DNA of 64,000 bases, taken from NCBI RefSeq assembly GCF_003367395.1, contig NZ_CP031417.1, positions 1,240,001 to 1,304,000 on the forward strand. Reading direction: 5' to 3'. The position numbers and the translations under genes were made by a program. The notes beneath the pieces are model-generated. The model ran no database searches. It had not been told where the DNA came from and saw nothing but the letters and a program-made list of their open reading frames with translations. Origin of the DNA: Pseudolabrys taiwanensis (GTDB lineage Bacteria; Pseudomonadota; Alphaproteobacteria; Rhizobiales; Xanthobacteraceae). This document shows positions 1 to 7,926 of the stretch, one piece after another (position 1 is the stretch's first letter; every line of letters begins with the position of its first letter).

Positions 1-129
1 CGCGTCACCATGTGGGTGCCGAAAGAGGGACCGGAAAAGCCGTTCGACATCGTGCTGCGCCTGAGCGAGAACAACAAACAGCTTGCCGTGCGCGTGACGT
101 CGATCACCGAAGGGTCAGACCCGGAATGA
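1..129 (+). CDS. C-terminal fragment of an unidentified protein
   Basis: An open frame runs in from the left edge and stops at TGA 127-129, giving 42 residues that end in EGSDPE. The stretch alternates charged and hydrophobic residues (FDIVLRLSENNKQLAVRV), which suggests a beta-strand-rich end. The next gene starts inside its stop codon (ATGA overlap), so the two are probably co-transcribed. Too little is present to name it. Confidence 0.5.
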   Translation, partial: RVTMWVPKEGPEKPFDIVLRLSENNKQLAVRVTSITEGSDPE

Positions 130-674
130 AGCCGCTCGCTTTTGTTTTTGTCATCGCCGCAGCATCCAGCGCGGCATCCAGCGCGGCTTGGGCGCAGGAG
201 CCGCCGAAGGCCGAGGATCGCGCTGCGATCGAGACCTGCCTCAAGCGCGAAGCCGACCGGCCGGAACGCTGCATCGGCATCGTCTATCAGCCGTGCACCG
301 ATGCGCCGGCCGAGCCGAACGATGCCTTCCCCCCGGGCTCGACGCCGGGCCAGGAACGATGCGCCGCACGCGAACGGGCGGTGTGGCAGGCCATGATCGA
401 CGCGAGCCTGAAAGCGCTGCGCGAAGGGCCCGCAGGCCAGTCGCCGGTGCAGCCTTATAACCGGCCGCCGCAGACCCGCCTCACCCACCCCGTCTCGGGC
501 GCGACGCTGATCGACGATATGGAAACGGCGTGGGAAACCTGGCGCGCCAAAGCCTGCGATATCGAAGGCCTGCGCTACGAAGGCGGCACGGTGGCGCGCA
601 CGATCTACGCGACCTGCAGCAACCGCGAAACCGCGCGTCACGCGTTGTGGCTCAAGGCGGTCGAAAACGATTGA
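126..674 (+). CDS. LprI/DUF1311-like secreted protein
   Basis: 182 residues. An N-terminal signal peptide (hydrophobic and Ala/Ser-rich, cleavage probably after AWAQ) places it in the periplasm. Residues about 30-105 resemble the lysozyme-inhibitor LprI N-terminal family (DUF1311): regularly spaced cysteines (ETCLKREADRPERC, YQPC, ERCAARE) followed by a Trp-containing helix (RAVWQAMIDASLKAL). Members of that family are small disulfide-stabilised envelope proteins; LprI inhibits lysozyme, but most members are uncharacterised, so the function here is inferred only from the fold. The ATG at 126 overlaps the stop of the upstream partial gene by four bases and gives a proper signal peptide, which is why it was preferred to longer in-frame starts. 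Confidence 0.65.
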   Translation: MKPLAFVFVIAAASSAASSAAWAQEPPKAEDRAAIETCLKREADRPERCIGIVYQPCTDAPAEPNDAFPPGSTPGQERCAARERAVWQAMIDASLKALREGPAGQSPVQPYNRPPQTRLTHPVSGATLIDDMETAWETWRAKACDIEGLRYEGGTVARTIYATCSNRETARHALWLKAVEND

Positions 675-683
675 TCGCCGCGC

Positions 684-926
684 CTATTCGCCTTCCTGCT
701 CGAAACGCTCCGCCAGCGCGTCGAGATCGCGGAACGCGCGCTGCGCCGTCTTCTCGTTCTCGACATGCGCGCGCTTGGCGCCGTTGATGGTGAGATCGCC
801 CTCGCCCCACGGCGCCGTGTCGATCTCTAGTTTGTTCTTGCCGTCGGTGGCGGTGAAACGCTGCACCGTCGCGCCCTTGCCGGTCGGCAGGCTGGTGTCG
901 GGCGTCCAATCAAGCTTCTTCGTCAT
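684..926 (-). CDS. Conserved hypothetical small protein
   Basis: 80 residues from ATG at 926 (MTKKLDWTPD...). Soluble, with no signal peptide or membrane segment. The middle (LEIDTAPWGEGDLTINGAK) looks like beta hairpins and the C-terminal third (AQRAFRDLDALAERFEQEG) like an amphipathic helix. It converges with the upstream LprI-like gene, with 9 bases between the stops. The frame stays open far upstream, but that part is antisense to the alcohol dehydrogenase gene, so only the part from 926 is annotated. Function unknown. Confidence 0.5.
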   Translation of the reverse strand: MTKKLDWTPDTSLPTGKGATVQRFTATDGKNKLEIDTAPWGEGDLTINGAKRAHVENEKTAQRAFRDLDALAERFEQEGE

Positions 927-1050
927 CGTCCGAGTTCCTTCGCGTCGCGCTATGCTTCTGGCATGGCGCGCGAACGCGACGATTGATCCAGCGCAAGGTG
1001 GGCGGCCCGGTATCGTGATGTGACACGCGGGCAATCCACGGGAGCAGCGC

Positions 1051-2079
1051 ATGGCCAACATGATGAAAGCCGCCGTCGTCCGGAGCTTCGGCAAGCCTCT
1101 CACCATCGAAGAAGTCAAAGTTCCCGAACCGGGCCTCGGTGAAGTGCTCGTGAAAGTGCGCGCCAGCGGCGTCTGCCACACCGATCTGCACGCGGCGAAC
1201 GGCGACTGGCCGGTGAAACCCAATCCGCCCTTCATTCCGGGACACGAAGCCATCGGCACCGTCGCCAAGGTCGGCAAAGGCGTGCTCGGCCTCAAGGAAG
1301 GCGATATCGTCGGCGTGCCCTGGCTGCACGATGCCTGCGGCTGCTGCGAATACTGCACGAGCGGCTGGGAGACCGTGTGCGAGAGCCAGCACAACACCGG
1401 CTACAGCGTCGACGGCGGCTATGCCGATTACGTGCTGGCAGCCGCGGCCTATGTCGGCCGCATCCCGAAGGGCGCCGATCTCATCGCCATGGCGCCAATC
1501 CTGTGCGCCGGCGTCACCACTTATAAGGGTCTCAAGGAGACCGAGGCCAAGCCCGGCGAATGGGTCGCCATCTCCGGCATCGGCGGTCTCGGCCATGTCG
1601 CCGTGCAATATGCGAAGGCCATGGGCCTGCATGTCGCCGCCATCGATGTCGCCGACGACAAGCTCGCTTTGGCCCGCAAGCTTGGGGCCGACGTCACCGC
1701 CAACGCCAAGACCGAGGACGCGGTCGCCAAAGTGATCAGGGAAACCGGCGGCGGCGCGCACGGCGTCCTGGTCACGGCCGTGTCGAACGCCGCTTTCGGT
1801 CAGGCCATCGCGATGACCCGCCGCCGCGGCACTGTCGGCCTTGTCGGCTTGCCGCCAGGCGATTTCCCGACGCCGATCTTCGATGTCGTGCTCAAGCGCA
1901 TCACCGTGCGCGGCTCGATCGTCGGCACGCGCAAGGACCTCGTCGAGGCGCTCGCCTTCGCCGCCGAAGGCAAGGTGAAAACGACGGTGACCACGCGCAA
2001 GCTCGAAGACATCAACGATATCTTCGACGCCATGACCAAGGGCACCATCGACGGCCGCGTCGTGCTCGATATGGCGTGA
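1051..2079 (+). CDS. adhP: Zinc-dependent alcohol dehydrogenase, AdhP type
   Basis: 342 residues, the normal length for this medium-chain dehydrogenase family, which oxidises primary alcohols such as ethanol with NAD+ in the cytoplasm. Catalytic zinc ligands are visible in GVCHTDLH (Cys, residues about 41-48) and GHEAIG (His-Glu, about 70-75). The structural zinc site is the Cys-rich loop [15 protein letters not shown] with C-x2-C-x2-C-x7-C spacing (about 98-112). A Rossmann motif [14 protein letters not shown] lies at about 176-189. An SD-like GGGAGC sits about 7 bases before the ATG. It stands alone, with convergent neighbours downstream. The specificity for ethanol over other alcohols is inferred from overall similarity to AdhP. 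Confidence 0.9.
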   Translation: MANMMKAAVVRSFGKPLTIEEVKVPEPGLGEVLVKVRASGVCHTDLHAANGDWPVKPNPPFIPGHEAIGTVAKVGKGVLGLKEGDIVGVPWLHDACGCCEYCTSGWETVCESQHNTGYSVDGGYADYVLAAAAYVGRIPKGADLIAMAPILCAGVTTYKGLKETEAKPGEWVAISGIGGLGHVAVQYAKAMGLHVAAIDVADDKLALARKLGADVTANAKTEDAVAKVIRETGGGAHGVLVTAVSNAAFGQAIAMTRRRGTVGLVGLPPGDFPTPIFDVVLKRITVRGSIVGTRKDLVEALAFAAEGKVKTTVTTRKLEDINDIFDAMTKGTIDGRVVLDMA

Positions 2080-2083
2080 GGCG

Positions 2084-2926
2084 TCAGCGCGGCAGGCGCC
2101 CGATCAGATCCTGCGCATCTTTGAGCGCCGTGCCGAAGGCCGGCTCGCGCGGCGCCCGCTCGGCAAAGCAGCGCAGGAAATCCCGCTCATCTTTCGCCTG
2201 CTCCGCCTCCGACTTGGTTTGAGACTCGCGACGGATGCGTTCGCAGACTCCAATGGGACCGATGGCGGCGCTGGCCTTGCCACACGCAAGATAGACGCGG
2301 CCGCCATAAGAAACGGTGACGAACACCTCGTCCGCCTTGGCCGGCACGGCGTCTTGGGAGCGCGCGGCAAGCATGGCAAAGGCGAACGTCGCCTCATCCG
2401 GCTTCATGACCGGCAATGCAACGAACTTCGTCACTGCCGCGTCGGTGCTGATGGCTTGAGTGTAGAAGGCGTTGGTCGCAGCCGCCGCGGCCAAGCTCCG
2501 CGGCATGCGCGCCCCCTTGTCGCCCCACCATTGCCGATGGCCGACGAGCCAGCGCCGCAGCAGGCCCTCGGTCGTGACGACCACCTGCAGAGGGCCATCC
2601 ACGGCGCCGAATACCAAGCCGTCGAGCGTACCGAAACCTTGATCGCCTTCGAACAAGGTCTCGATGTTCGACCGCGCCTGACCATCGAGGCCTTTGATCG
2701 CGATGGGGCCGATGATCGCCTGCAGCCGGCCGGTCAGATCGGTGCGAGCCGCCTCCTCGCGCTTGCGCGTGGCGTCATCGTCGTCGCCCGCGGGCAACGC
2801 CTTCATGGCGGCAATCGCCGCGTCGCGCGCGGCGATGTAGGCATCTTCCGGCGTCGCCGCCGCCACGCGAGACGCGACGACAGCCGTCATACAAATGGCG
2901 GCAAGGACCGCAATGTGCTTTTTCAT
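2084..2926 (-). CDS. Secreted hypothetical protein
   Basis: 280 residues from ATG 2926 (MKKHIAVLAAICMTAVVAS), which begins with a typical Sec signal peptide cleaved after ...RVAAA. The mature part is Ala-rich and mostly helical at first, then a beta-containing centre (LDGLVFGAVDGPLQVVVTT) and a C-terminal segment with two or three cysteines (YLACGKASAA, IGVCERIRRES, LRCFAER) that may form disulfides. No family is recognised. It is immediately downstream (32 bases) of the leftward GST gene and could share its transcript. The stop lies four bases from the convergent adhP stop. Confidence 0.65.
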   Translation of the reverse strand: MKKHIAVLAAICMTAVVASRVAAATPEDAYIAARDAAIAAMKALPAGDDDDATRKREEAARTDLTGRLQAIIGPIAIKGLDGQARSNIETLFEGDQGFGTLDGLVFGAVDGPLQVVVTTEGLLRRWLVGHRQWWGDKGARMPRSLAAAAATNAFYTQAISTDAAVTKFVALPVMKPDEATFAFAMLAARSQDAVPAKADEVFVTVSYGGRVYLACGKASAAIGPIGVCERIRRESQTKSEAEQAKDERDFLRCFAERAPREPAFGTALKDAQDLIGRLPR

Positions 2927-2957
2927 GCTGTTTGGTCGCGCCCCACGACGGTTTGGT

Positions 2958-3572
2958 TCAGCCCGCGAGTTCCTTGTCCTTGGCCTCGGCACGCTGTGCC
3001 GCCGGCCGCGCGGCGATCCGCGCGGCATAATCGACGAACTCCTTGCGCTCGGGAATGAGCTTGAAGATCGTGGCCCAGCGGATGTTGGCGCCAATGACGA
3101 CGTCCGCAGCAGTGAATTGCTCGCCCATCAGCCACGGGCCCTTTTCGACCGCCTTGGCGATCACGTCCATCGTGGTGTCGAAATCGCCATAGCCGAGCAT
3201 GGCCCGCCGCGGCGCCTCTTTGCGCGGCGCAGCCCGGTCGATCACCGCCGGTTCGAGACAACCCGGGCCGAAGAACAGCCACTTGAGATAGACGCCGCGC
3301 CGCGGCGTGCCGATCGGTACGGCCAGATTCTTCTGCGGAAACGCGTCGGCGAGATAGGTGCAGATCGCCGCCACCTCGGTGATGACCGTGCCGTTATGAG
3401 ACAAGGCCGGCACTTTGCCCATCGGATTGACCGCAAGATAATCCGGCTTGAGGTTATCGCCCGCGCTGAGGCTCAAGAGATGGATGTCATACGGTTCGCC
3501 GATCTCCTCCAGCATCCACAAAACGACCGACGAACGCGAGGGGGTGGCATGATAGAGCGTCAAATCCGGCAT
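2958..3572 (-). CDS. Glutathione S-transferase family protein
   Basis: 204 residues, usual GST length. The N-terminal thioredoxin-like domain (1-80) opens LTLYHATPSRSSVVLWMLEE, with serines where the GSH-activating residue lies, and carries the conserved cis-proline loop NPMGKVPAL (about 49-57) and the gamma-glutamyl-binding pair before it. The helical C-terminal domain has the GST-C motif FTAADVVIGANIRW (about 150-163). Cytosolic; conjugation or peroxidase activity toward an unknown substrate is inferred from the family. It is the first gene of a possible two-gene leftward unit with the secreted protein at 2084-2926. Confidence 0.85.
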   Translation of the reverse strand: MPDLTLYHATPSRSSVVLWMLEEIGEPYDIHLLSLSAGDNLKPDYLAVNPMGKVPALSHNGTVITEVAAICTYLADAFPQKNLAVPIGTPRRGVYLKWLFFGPGCLEPAVIDRAAPRKEAPRRAMLGYGDFDTTMDVIAKAVEKGPWLMGEQFTAADVVIGANIRWATIFKLIPERKEFVDYAARIAARPAAQRAEAKDKELAG

Positions 3573-3644
3573 GGCGGGACCTTGTCAAAACGTTCAAGAA
3601 CGACGAGCTTGTTGCTAGTCTAGACCCATGCCGAGAATGTGACC

Positions 3645-3920
3645 ATGTCCAACGACGTCCACGACAATGCCGCCCGCCATCGTTTCGAGCTCGACCTCGA
3701 CGGCCACACCGCATTCTCCACTTATCGGCGCGAGGGAACGCTGCTGACGATTCTTCATACCGAGGTGCCCCAGGAGCTCAATGGGCGTGGCATCGGCTCC
3801 AAGCTGGTGCGTGGAGTGCTCGATATCGCGCGTGCCGAAGGGTCGAAAGTCAAGCCGCTGTGCCCGTTCGTCGCTTCCTATATGGACAAACATCCCGAGT
3901 ACGCCGACTTGCGCGCTTAA
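3645..3920 (+). CDS. GNAT-like N-acetyltransferase, YjdJ type
   Basis: 91 residues from ATG 3645; an in-frame GTG two codons earlier (3639) is possible. It matches the short YjdJ/Gtn-type GNAT family (DUF4442-independent, about 90 residues). The acetyl-CoA pyrophosphate loop appears as ELNGRGIGSKLVRGVLDIAR (about 46-65), and the family end motif LCPFVASYMDKHPEYADL follows. These small enzymes are thought to acetylate small molecules or proteins, but substrates are unknown. Divergent from the GST gene with 72 bases between starts. Confidence 0.85.
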   Translation: MSNDVHDNAARHRFELDLDGHTAFSTYRREGTLLTILHTEVPQELNGRGIGSKLVRGVLDIARAEGSKVKPLCPFVASYMDKHPEYADLRA

Positions 3921-3988
3921 ATTGCCGCGCGACAACGGCAGAAAAGATTACGCAGCAACAGACATAACGATTGGACAAAGAGCGACCG

Positions 3989-4498
3989 ATGCGCCGGCGT
4001 GTCGTCACCGTCAATGACAAGATGCAGAAGGGCTATCGCTATACGTTGACGGCACCCGCCGGACGCGGCTTCGCGCCCGAATTCACGCCGGATCTGACGC
4101 CGGCTCAAATGCTGGCGCTCGGGGTGTTCTGCGGCAAGTACATGACGGACTGCCGGCGCGAGTTTCCCAAGAGCTGGTTCACCCGCGCCAAATTTGCCAA
4201 GGCGGAGCGCGACTGCGCCCTCAACTTTTTCGGCATCGATGCCAGCCAGCCCTTATCGGAGTGGAAGCGCAAGGGCTGGATTCATCCCGACGATCCGCGC
4301 GGCTGGTTTCAATGGTACTGCCGTTACTACATGGGCCGCCGCATGCCGGACGAGGATGCCCGGCAGATCAAGCGCTGGAAGGCGATCCGTCGGGATGTCG
4401 CGCAGATCAGAAAGAACTGCGAGCCCGGCGAACTCCTGTGCCGCCGGCGGCAACGACAGGCCTTGCTGCATTGGGCCTACGACAGCCGCAAGATTTGA
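3989..4498 (+). CDS. Conserved hypothetical protein
   Basis: 169 residues from ATG 3989; a TTG at 3971 would add six residues. Basic and aromatic-rich. Striking segments are LTPAQMLALGVFCGKYMTDC, FPKSWF and RKGWIHPDDPRGWFQWYCRYYMGRR, followed by a basic helix (RQIKRWKAIRRDVAQI) and LLCRRRQRQALLHWAYDSRKI. This pattern recurs in uncharacterised bacterial proteins that look like nucleic-acid-associated or DUF-type proteins, but I cannot assign a family name. No signal peptide or membrane helix. It follows the acetyltransferase gene by 68 bases on the same strand. Confidence 0.65.
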   Translation: MRRRVVTVNDKMQKGYRYTLTAPAGRGFAPEFTPDLTPAQMLALGVFCGKYMTDCRREFPKSWFTRAKFAKAERDCALNFFGIDASQPLSEWKRKGWIHPDDPRGWFQWYCRYYMGRRMPDEDARQIKRWKAIRRDVAQIRKNCEPGELLCRRRQRQALLHWAYDSRKI

Positions 4499-4527
4499 CG
4501 GCCAAGAAGACGTAAGCCCAATGGTCT

Positions 4528-5400
4528 TCACGGCGGCACAGCGATAGGACGCGGACGCGTCCGGCGGCCGTTCCAGCGCGCGCGCACCAAGTCGAGGACG
4601 AGCACGGCCAGTCCCGCCGCCAGCACTTGCCAACCCGGTCGGATGCCGGCGTCAAAATCGAACACCGTATCCAAGATCCGCAATGGCGACACTCCGAACG
4701 CCAGTCCGATCCCAATGGCCTCGCCCGCGAAGGTGAGCAGCGCAACCGTTACCGATAGTGCGAGCAAGCTCAACGTCGACAATTCGGTCCGGTCCTGCCA
4801 CCACGCCACGATGCGATAGCCGATGAGCCAGCCGAACAGGCTCGCGACGAACACGGGTACGGTCACATCCGCCTTGGTCTGTTGGAAGTAATGGACGATC
4901 GCCAGCAGCGCGATGCCGTAGATCGCCTGATGCAAGCGGCGCCACCGCAACGGCCCGATCCGGCGGATCATTCCGTCCGTCGACGTGATCGCCAGCACCG
5001 CAAGGCCAAGCAGCGCGGTCATGCCGATGATCAGGTAAACGCGATGCGTGATTTCGTGCACGATCTTGACGACGTCGTAGCTCTGATCGGCGACATACAA
5101 CGCTATATGTGTCGCGGCGTAACAGAAGGTGCCGACGCCCAACATACGGCGCACGTCGATCAATTGTCCGTAGCGCGCGATGGACCGCAACGGCGTGATC
5201 GCCAAGGTGACGGCCAGGAACACCAGCGTCCAGAACCCGGTGCGATGAATGACATCGTTGAGCGGACGCGCGCCCTGAACGATGTCCTGTACGTCGAACA
5301 CCGCCTTGGCGATCGGAAACAAAAGCAAGGCAAGCGCCAGGATGCGCAAGGCCGACACGCGACCGCGTCGGTCGCGCCATAACGCCCAGTCAGAACTCAC
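4528..5400 (-). CDS. msrQ: MsrQ-like haem-binding membrane subunit
   Basis: 290 residues. MsrQ (YedZ) is the inner-membrane b-haem protein that passes electrons to the periplasmic molybdoenzyme MsrP, which repairs oxidised methionines. The start is GTG 5400, with GGGAG on the minus strand about 9 bases before it. Six or more membrane helices are visible, with haem-ligand-type histidines in the second and fourth helix regions: FCYAATHIALYVAD (about 96-109) and RRLHQAIYGIALLAIVHYFQQ split between its two histidines (about 158-178). The protein is longer than E. coli MsrQ (about 211) because of a hydrophobic C-terminal extension (TLSLLALSVTVALLTF...). No msrP lies beside it here. Confidence 0.8.
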   Translation of the reverse strand: MSSDWALWRDRRGRVSALRILALALLLFPIAKAVFDVQDIVQGARPLNDVIHRTGFWTLVFLAVTLAITPLRSIARYGQLIDVRRMLGVGTFCYAATHIALYVADQSYDVVKIVHEITHRVYLIIGMTALLGLAVLAITSTDGMIRRIGPLRWRRLHQAIYGIALLAIVHYFQQTKADVTVPVFVASLFGWLIGYRIVAWWQDRTELSTLSLLALSVTVALLTFAGEAIGIGLAFGVSPLRILDTVFDFDAGIRPGWQVLAAGLAVLVLDLVRARWNGRRTRPRPIAVPP

Positions 5401-5684
5401 GGCACGGGCTCCCTAGGAATGTCGGCCATCATGCACACGCGCGCTGGCGCGCGCGGTATTATGTCGAGATATTGCGCTATTTTGCTTGATTTTACGCCAG
5501 TTCCGCATTGCACAATTCTACCTTTCCAAAGCCGTGGAACGTACTAACATTGTTTGCATTGTTCGATTCGTCACAACCGATCACAAGGTTGCGCGTTACG
5601 AACTGCCGATGAGCCGGACGACGGCAGCACGCCACAGGGGAAAGGGCTGGTCACACACGCGGCGATGCGCCGAGGAGGCCACTT
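5401..5684. promoter_or_regulatory. Divergent promoter region, AT-richer than surroundings
   Basis: 284 bases between the leftward msrQ and the rightward small secreted gene. The middle (about 5455-5600) is clearly less GC-rich than the flanks, as expected for promoters in both directions, but no -35/-10 pair is convincing. A short GC hairpin (CGCGCGCTGGCGCGCGCG) lies near 5438-5455. AGGAGG at about 5671-5676 is the ribosome binding site of the rightward gene. Confidence 0.35.
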
Positions 5685-5993
5685 ATGTCGAAACCCTGGC
5701 TTCGTAATCTGGTGATTGTGTCGGCGACCCTGTTCAGCTTTTCTGCTTTTGCACACGACAGTTGGATCAATCGCGGCGGCTTCAAGAATGCCGCCGGCGA
5801 GTGGTGCTGCGGCGATTACGATTGCAAAAGCTATTCGCAGATCAGATCGAACGCGCAAGGATGGATGATCGACGGCGAGCTTGTGCCTTACGATGAAGCC
5901 ATGCCCGTGTCGCCTCCGGACGGTCAGTTGACGATCTGCCGTCGCCCCGATGGAAGCCGTCGCTGCGTGTTCGGCCTGAAGCCAGGCCTATAA
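5685..5993 (+). CDS. Small secreted cysteine-containing protein
   Basis: 102 residues. The signal peptide (MSKPWLRNLVIVSATLFSFSAFA) is cleaved before HDSW. The mature protein has a tight cysteine cluster EWCCGDYDC (about residues 42-50) and a second pair TICRRPDGSRRC (about 84-95), so it is probably a disulfide-bonded periplasmic protein. Similar short proteins of unknown function are widespread in Hyphomicrobiales. An excellent Shine-Dalgarno (CGAGGAGG) precedes the ATG. Metal binding through the cysteines is possible but not shown. Confidence 0.7.
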   Translation: MSKPWLRNLVIVSATLFSFSAFAHDSWINRGGFKNAAGEWCCGDYDCKSYSQIRSNAQGWMIDGELVPYDEAMPVSPPDGQLTICRRPDGSRRCVFGLKPGL

Positions 5994-6034
5994 GCGGCAA
6001 GCCTTTTTCGTTCGGCCGACGGCGTCCGTCGCCG

Positions 6035-6493
6035 CTACACGCGCGGCATCGGACGCCCGCCCCCTTCTTTCGACGGCACCTTCACCCAGGCTTCGCCGTG
6101 GAGAACGACTTCGCCATCGACGCTGCATGTGCATTCGAGCCGCGCGCGACGCCGTTCCGGCATCAGCTCCGCGACCGTGACTTTCACTTCGACGGTGTCG
6201 CCGATTTTGACCGGCGCCTGGAAGTTCAGCGTTTGCGAAATGTAGACGGCGCCCGGCCCCGGCAGCCGCGTGCCGAGCACCGCCGAGATCAGGCTGGCGG
6301 TATAGAGGCCGTGAGCGATGCGCGTGCCGAACGGCGTCTGCGCCGCGAAATGCTCCGACAGGTGGATCGGGTTACGGTCGCCGGTCACCTCGGCAAAGCC
6401 GACGACATCGGACGATTCGATCGTCTTGCGCAGCGTCTCGGTCATGCCCACCGAGAGGTCTTCGAAATAGAGCATCTGCAAAGGCAAAATCAT
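6035..6493 (-). CDS. MaoC-like (R)-specific enoyl-CoA hydratase
   Basis: 152 residues of hot-dog fold, the PhaJ/MaoC group that hydrates trans-2-enoyl-CoA to (R)-3-hydroxyacyl-CoA, linking beta-oxidation to polyhydroxyalkanoate synthesis. The catalytic hydratase motif is clear: FAEVTGDRNPIHLSEHFA (about residues 33-50), with Asp and His in the D-x4-H arrangement, followed by AHGLYTASLISAVLGTRLPG. Two in-frame ATGs (6493 and 6475) are possible; the second (MLYFEDLSVGM) is closer to the usual family N-terminus. No PHA synthase is near. Confidence 0.85.
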   Translation of the reverse strand: MILPLQMLYFEDLSVGMTETLRKTIESSDVVGFAEVTGDRNPIHLSEHFAAQTPFGTRIAHGLYTASLISAVLGTRLPGPGAVYISQTLNFQAPVKIGDTVEVKVTVAELMPERRRARLECTCSVDGEVVLHGEAWVKVPSKEGGGRPMPRV

Positions 6494-6600
6494 ATCGTCA
6501 TGCTTTCACAAGGCTTGGCGGTATTTTGACATACATCATAACGGTTGTTGCCTCGAGCGTGTTCAATGGCGACGTTGATCATTTCAGAACGGTACGTGTC

Positions 6601-6726
6601 ATGATCCTCATTCGGTTTGCCATCAGCATTTTCGCACTCGCTTTGCTCGGCCTCGCTCTTTCCCTCAGCTCGGCGCAAAGCGAGCAAGACAATCCTGTCG
6701 ACGTTGCTGTCGTCACGGCACGCTAG
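6601..6726 (+). CDS. Possible small secreted or membrane peptide
   Basis: 41 codons (MILIRFAISIFALALLGLAL...). One strong hydrophobic segment is followed by SSAQSEQDNPVDVAVVTAR, which would fit either a cleaved signal peptide with a 16-20 residue product or a one-helix membrane peptide. It converges with the MFS gene and overlaps its 3' end by 14 bases. No strong ribosome site precedes ATG 6601 (a longer in-frame start exists at 6526). Coding status is uncertain. Confidence 0.3.
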   Translation: MILIRFAISIFALALLGLALSLSSAQSEQDNPVDVAVVTAR

Positions 6727-7915
6727 TCTCGGTTCGGCAGAGCCGCCACAGCGCGGCGATGAGGCCGATATTGACCAGGGCCAAGACGGTCAGCACGCCG
6801 ATGGTTGCATTCGCCCCGACGCGCTCGATGAGCAAGGCACCTGCTGACGGCGCCAGGGCCTGAACGATCAGGCTCGGAAAAGCGAGCTTCCCCATCAGGC
6901 GTGGAAAGCGGATCGGGCCGAACAGCGCGAGCGGCAGCGTCCCCCGCCCGATCCACGAAATGCCGTAGCCGGCGCCATACAGCAGGATCACCAGCGCCAG
7001 CACGGGAAAGTGCGCCATGAGCAGCGCCAGCCCGATCGCCATCAGCAGGCACGACGCGACCATCGTCCAGATCGGGTGATAACGGTTGCCGAAGAGACGT
7101 TCGACGATGCGCGCGCCGACTTGCGCCGGCCCGAACAAAGTGCCGAGGCCGACCGCGACGGCGAGCTCGACGCCGCGCGCTTCCAGAAACAGCATCAGAT
7201 GCACGATCACGGTCGAGCCGATGCCGGCGGCGATCGACAGAACAACGGCCAGGATCGCAAAGATCAAACCTTCGTTCGCGCGGGCGGTCGGTGGCGCGGC
7301 GCCTTCGGCGGCGGCGACCGGCGATGCTTTGGTATCGCCGCGCAGCACGGCCATCTGCAGCGGTAACGCGATCAGCAGATGCAGACCGGCGTAAACGAAG
7401 CAGGCGCTGCGCCAGCCGAGATGATCGATCATGAAGGCGCTGAGCGGCCAGCAAACCGTGCTGGCGAAGCCGCCGAACAAGGTCAGATTGGTGATCGGCG
7501 CACGGGCGTCGCTGCCATAAAGACGGCCGAGCGCGGCAAAGACGGCGTCGTAAAGCCCTGTGCCCATGCCGAAGCCGATCACGACCCATGAAAGGAGGTA
7601 CGCCGGCAGGTTCGGCGCCAGCCCGACGCCGGTAAGCCCCGCCGCATACAGCAGCGAACTCGCCAGCAGCACCGGCCGCCCGCCATGGCGATCGATCAGC
7701 CGTCCGACTTGCGGCGAGATCAGCCCGGCGACCAGCAGTCCCAACGATGTGCCGCCGACCACAAAGCCCAGCGACCAACCGGTGTCGCGTACGATCGGCG
7801 CCGCGAAGACAGCGGGGAAATAGAACGAACTGCCCCAGGCCAGGATCTGCGCAACGCCGAGGGCCGTGATGACGATGCGCCGATCCAACCCCCGCTCACG
7901 CAGTGCATGTGACAA
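6713..7915 (-). CDS. MFS transporter
   Basis: 400 residues with about 12 hydrophobic helices and the MFS loop-2/3 signature VGRLIDRHGGRPVLL (about residues 71-85) after helix 2. The start appears to be TTG 7915: a minus-strand GAGGGC (7928-7923) lies seven bases upstream and overlaps the stop of the preceding ModA-like gene, and no ATG gives a complete first helix. The tight coupling (11-base gap) indicates one operon, so the MFS protein may export or import a compound related to the binding protein's ligand. Substrate unknown. Confidence 0.85.
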   Translation of the reverse strand: MSHALRERGLDRRIVITALGVAQILAWGSSFYFPAVFAAPIVRDTGWSLGFVVGGTSLGLLVAGLISPQVGRLIDRHGGRPVLLASSLLYAAGLTGVGLAPNLPAYLLSWVVIGFGMGTGLYDAVFAALGRLYGSDARAPITNLTLFGGFASTVCWPLSAFMIDHLGWRSACFVYAGLHLLIALPLQMAVLRGDTKASPVAAAEGAAPPTARANEGLIFAILAVVLSIAAGIGSTVIVHLMLFLEARGVELAVAVGLGTLFGPAQVGARIVERLFGNRYHPIWTMVASCLLMAIGLALLMAHFPVLALVILLYGAGYGISWIGRGTLPLALFGPIRFPRLMGKLAFPSLIVQALAPSAGALLIERVGANATIGVLTVLALVNIGLIAALWRLCRTETSVP

Positions 7916-7926
7916 GGCGCAAGCCC

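Noticed and set aside
5486..5707. Small plus-strand open frame across the msrQ divergent region
   Set aside because: It overlaps the well-supported secreted-protein gene at 5685 in another frame, is poor in motifs and has no ribosome site.
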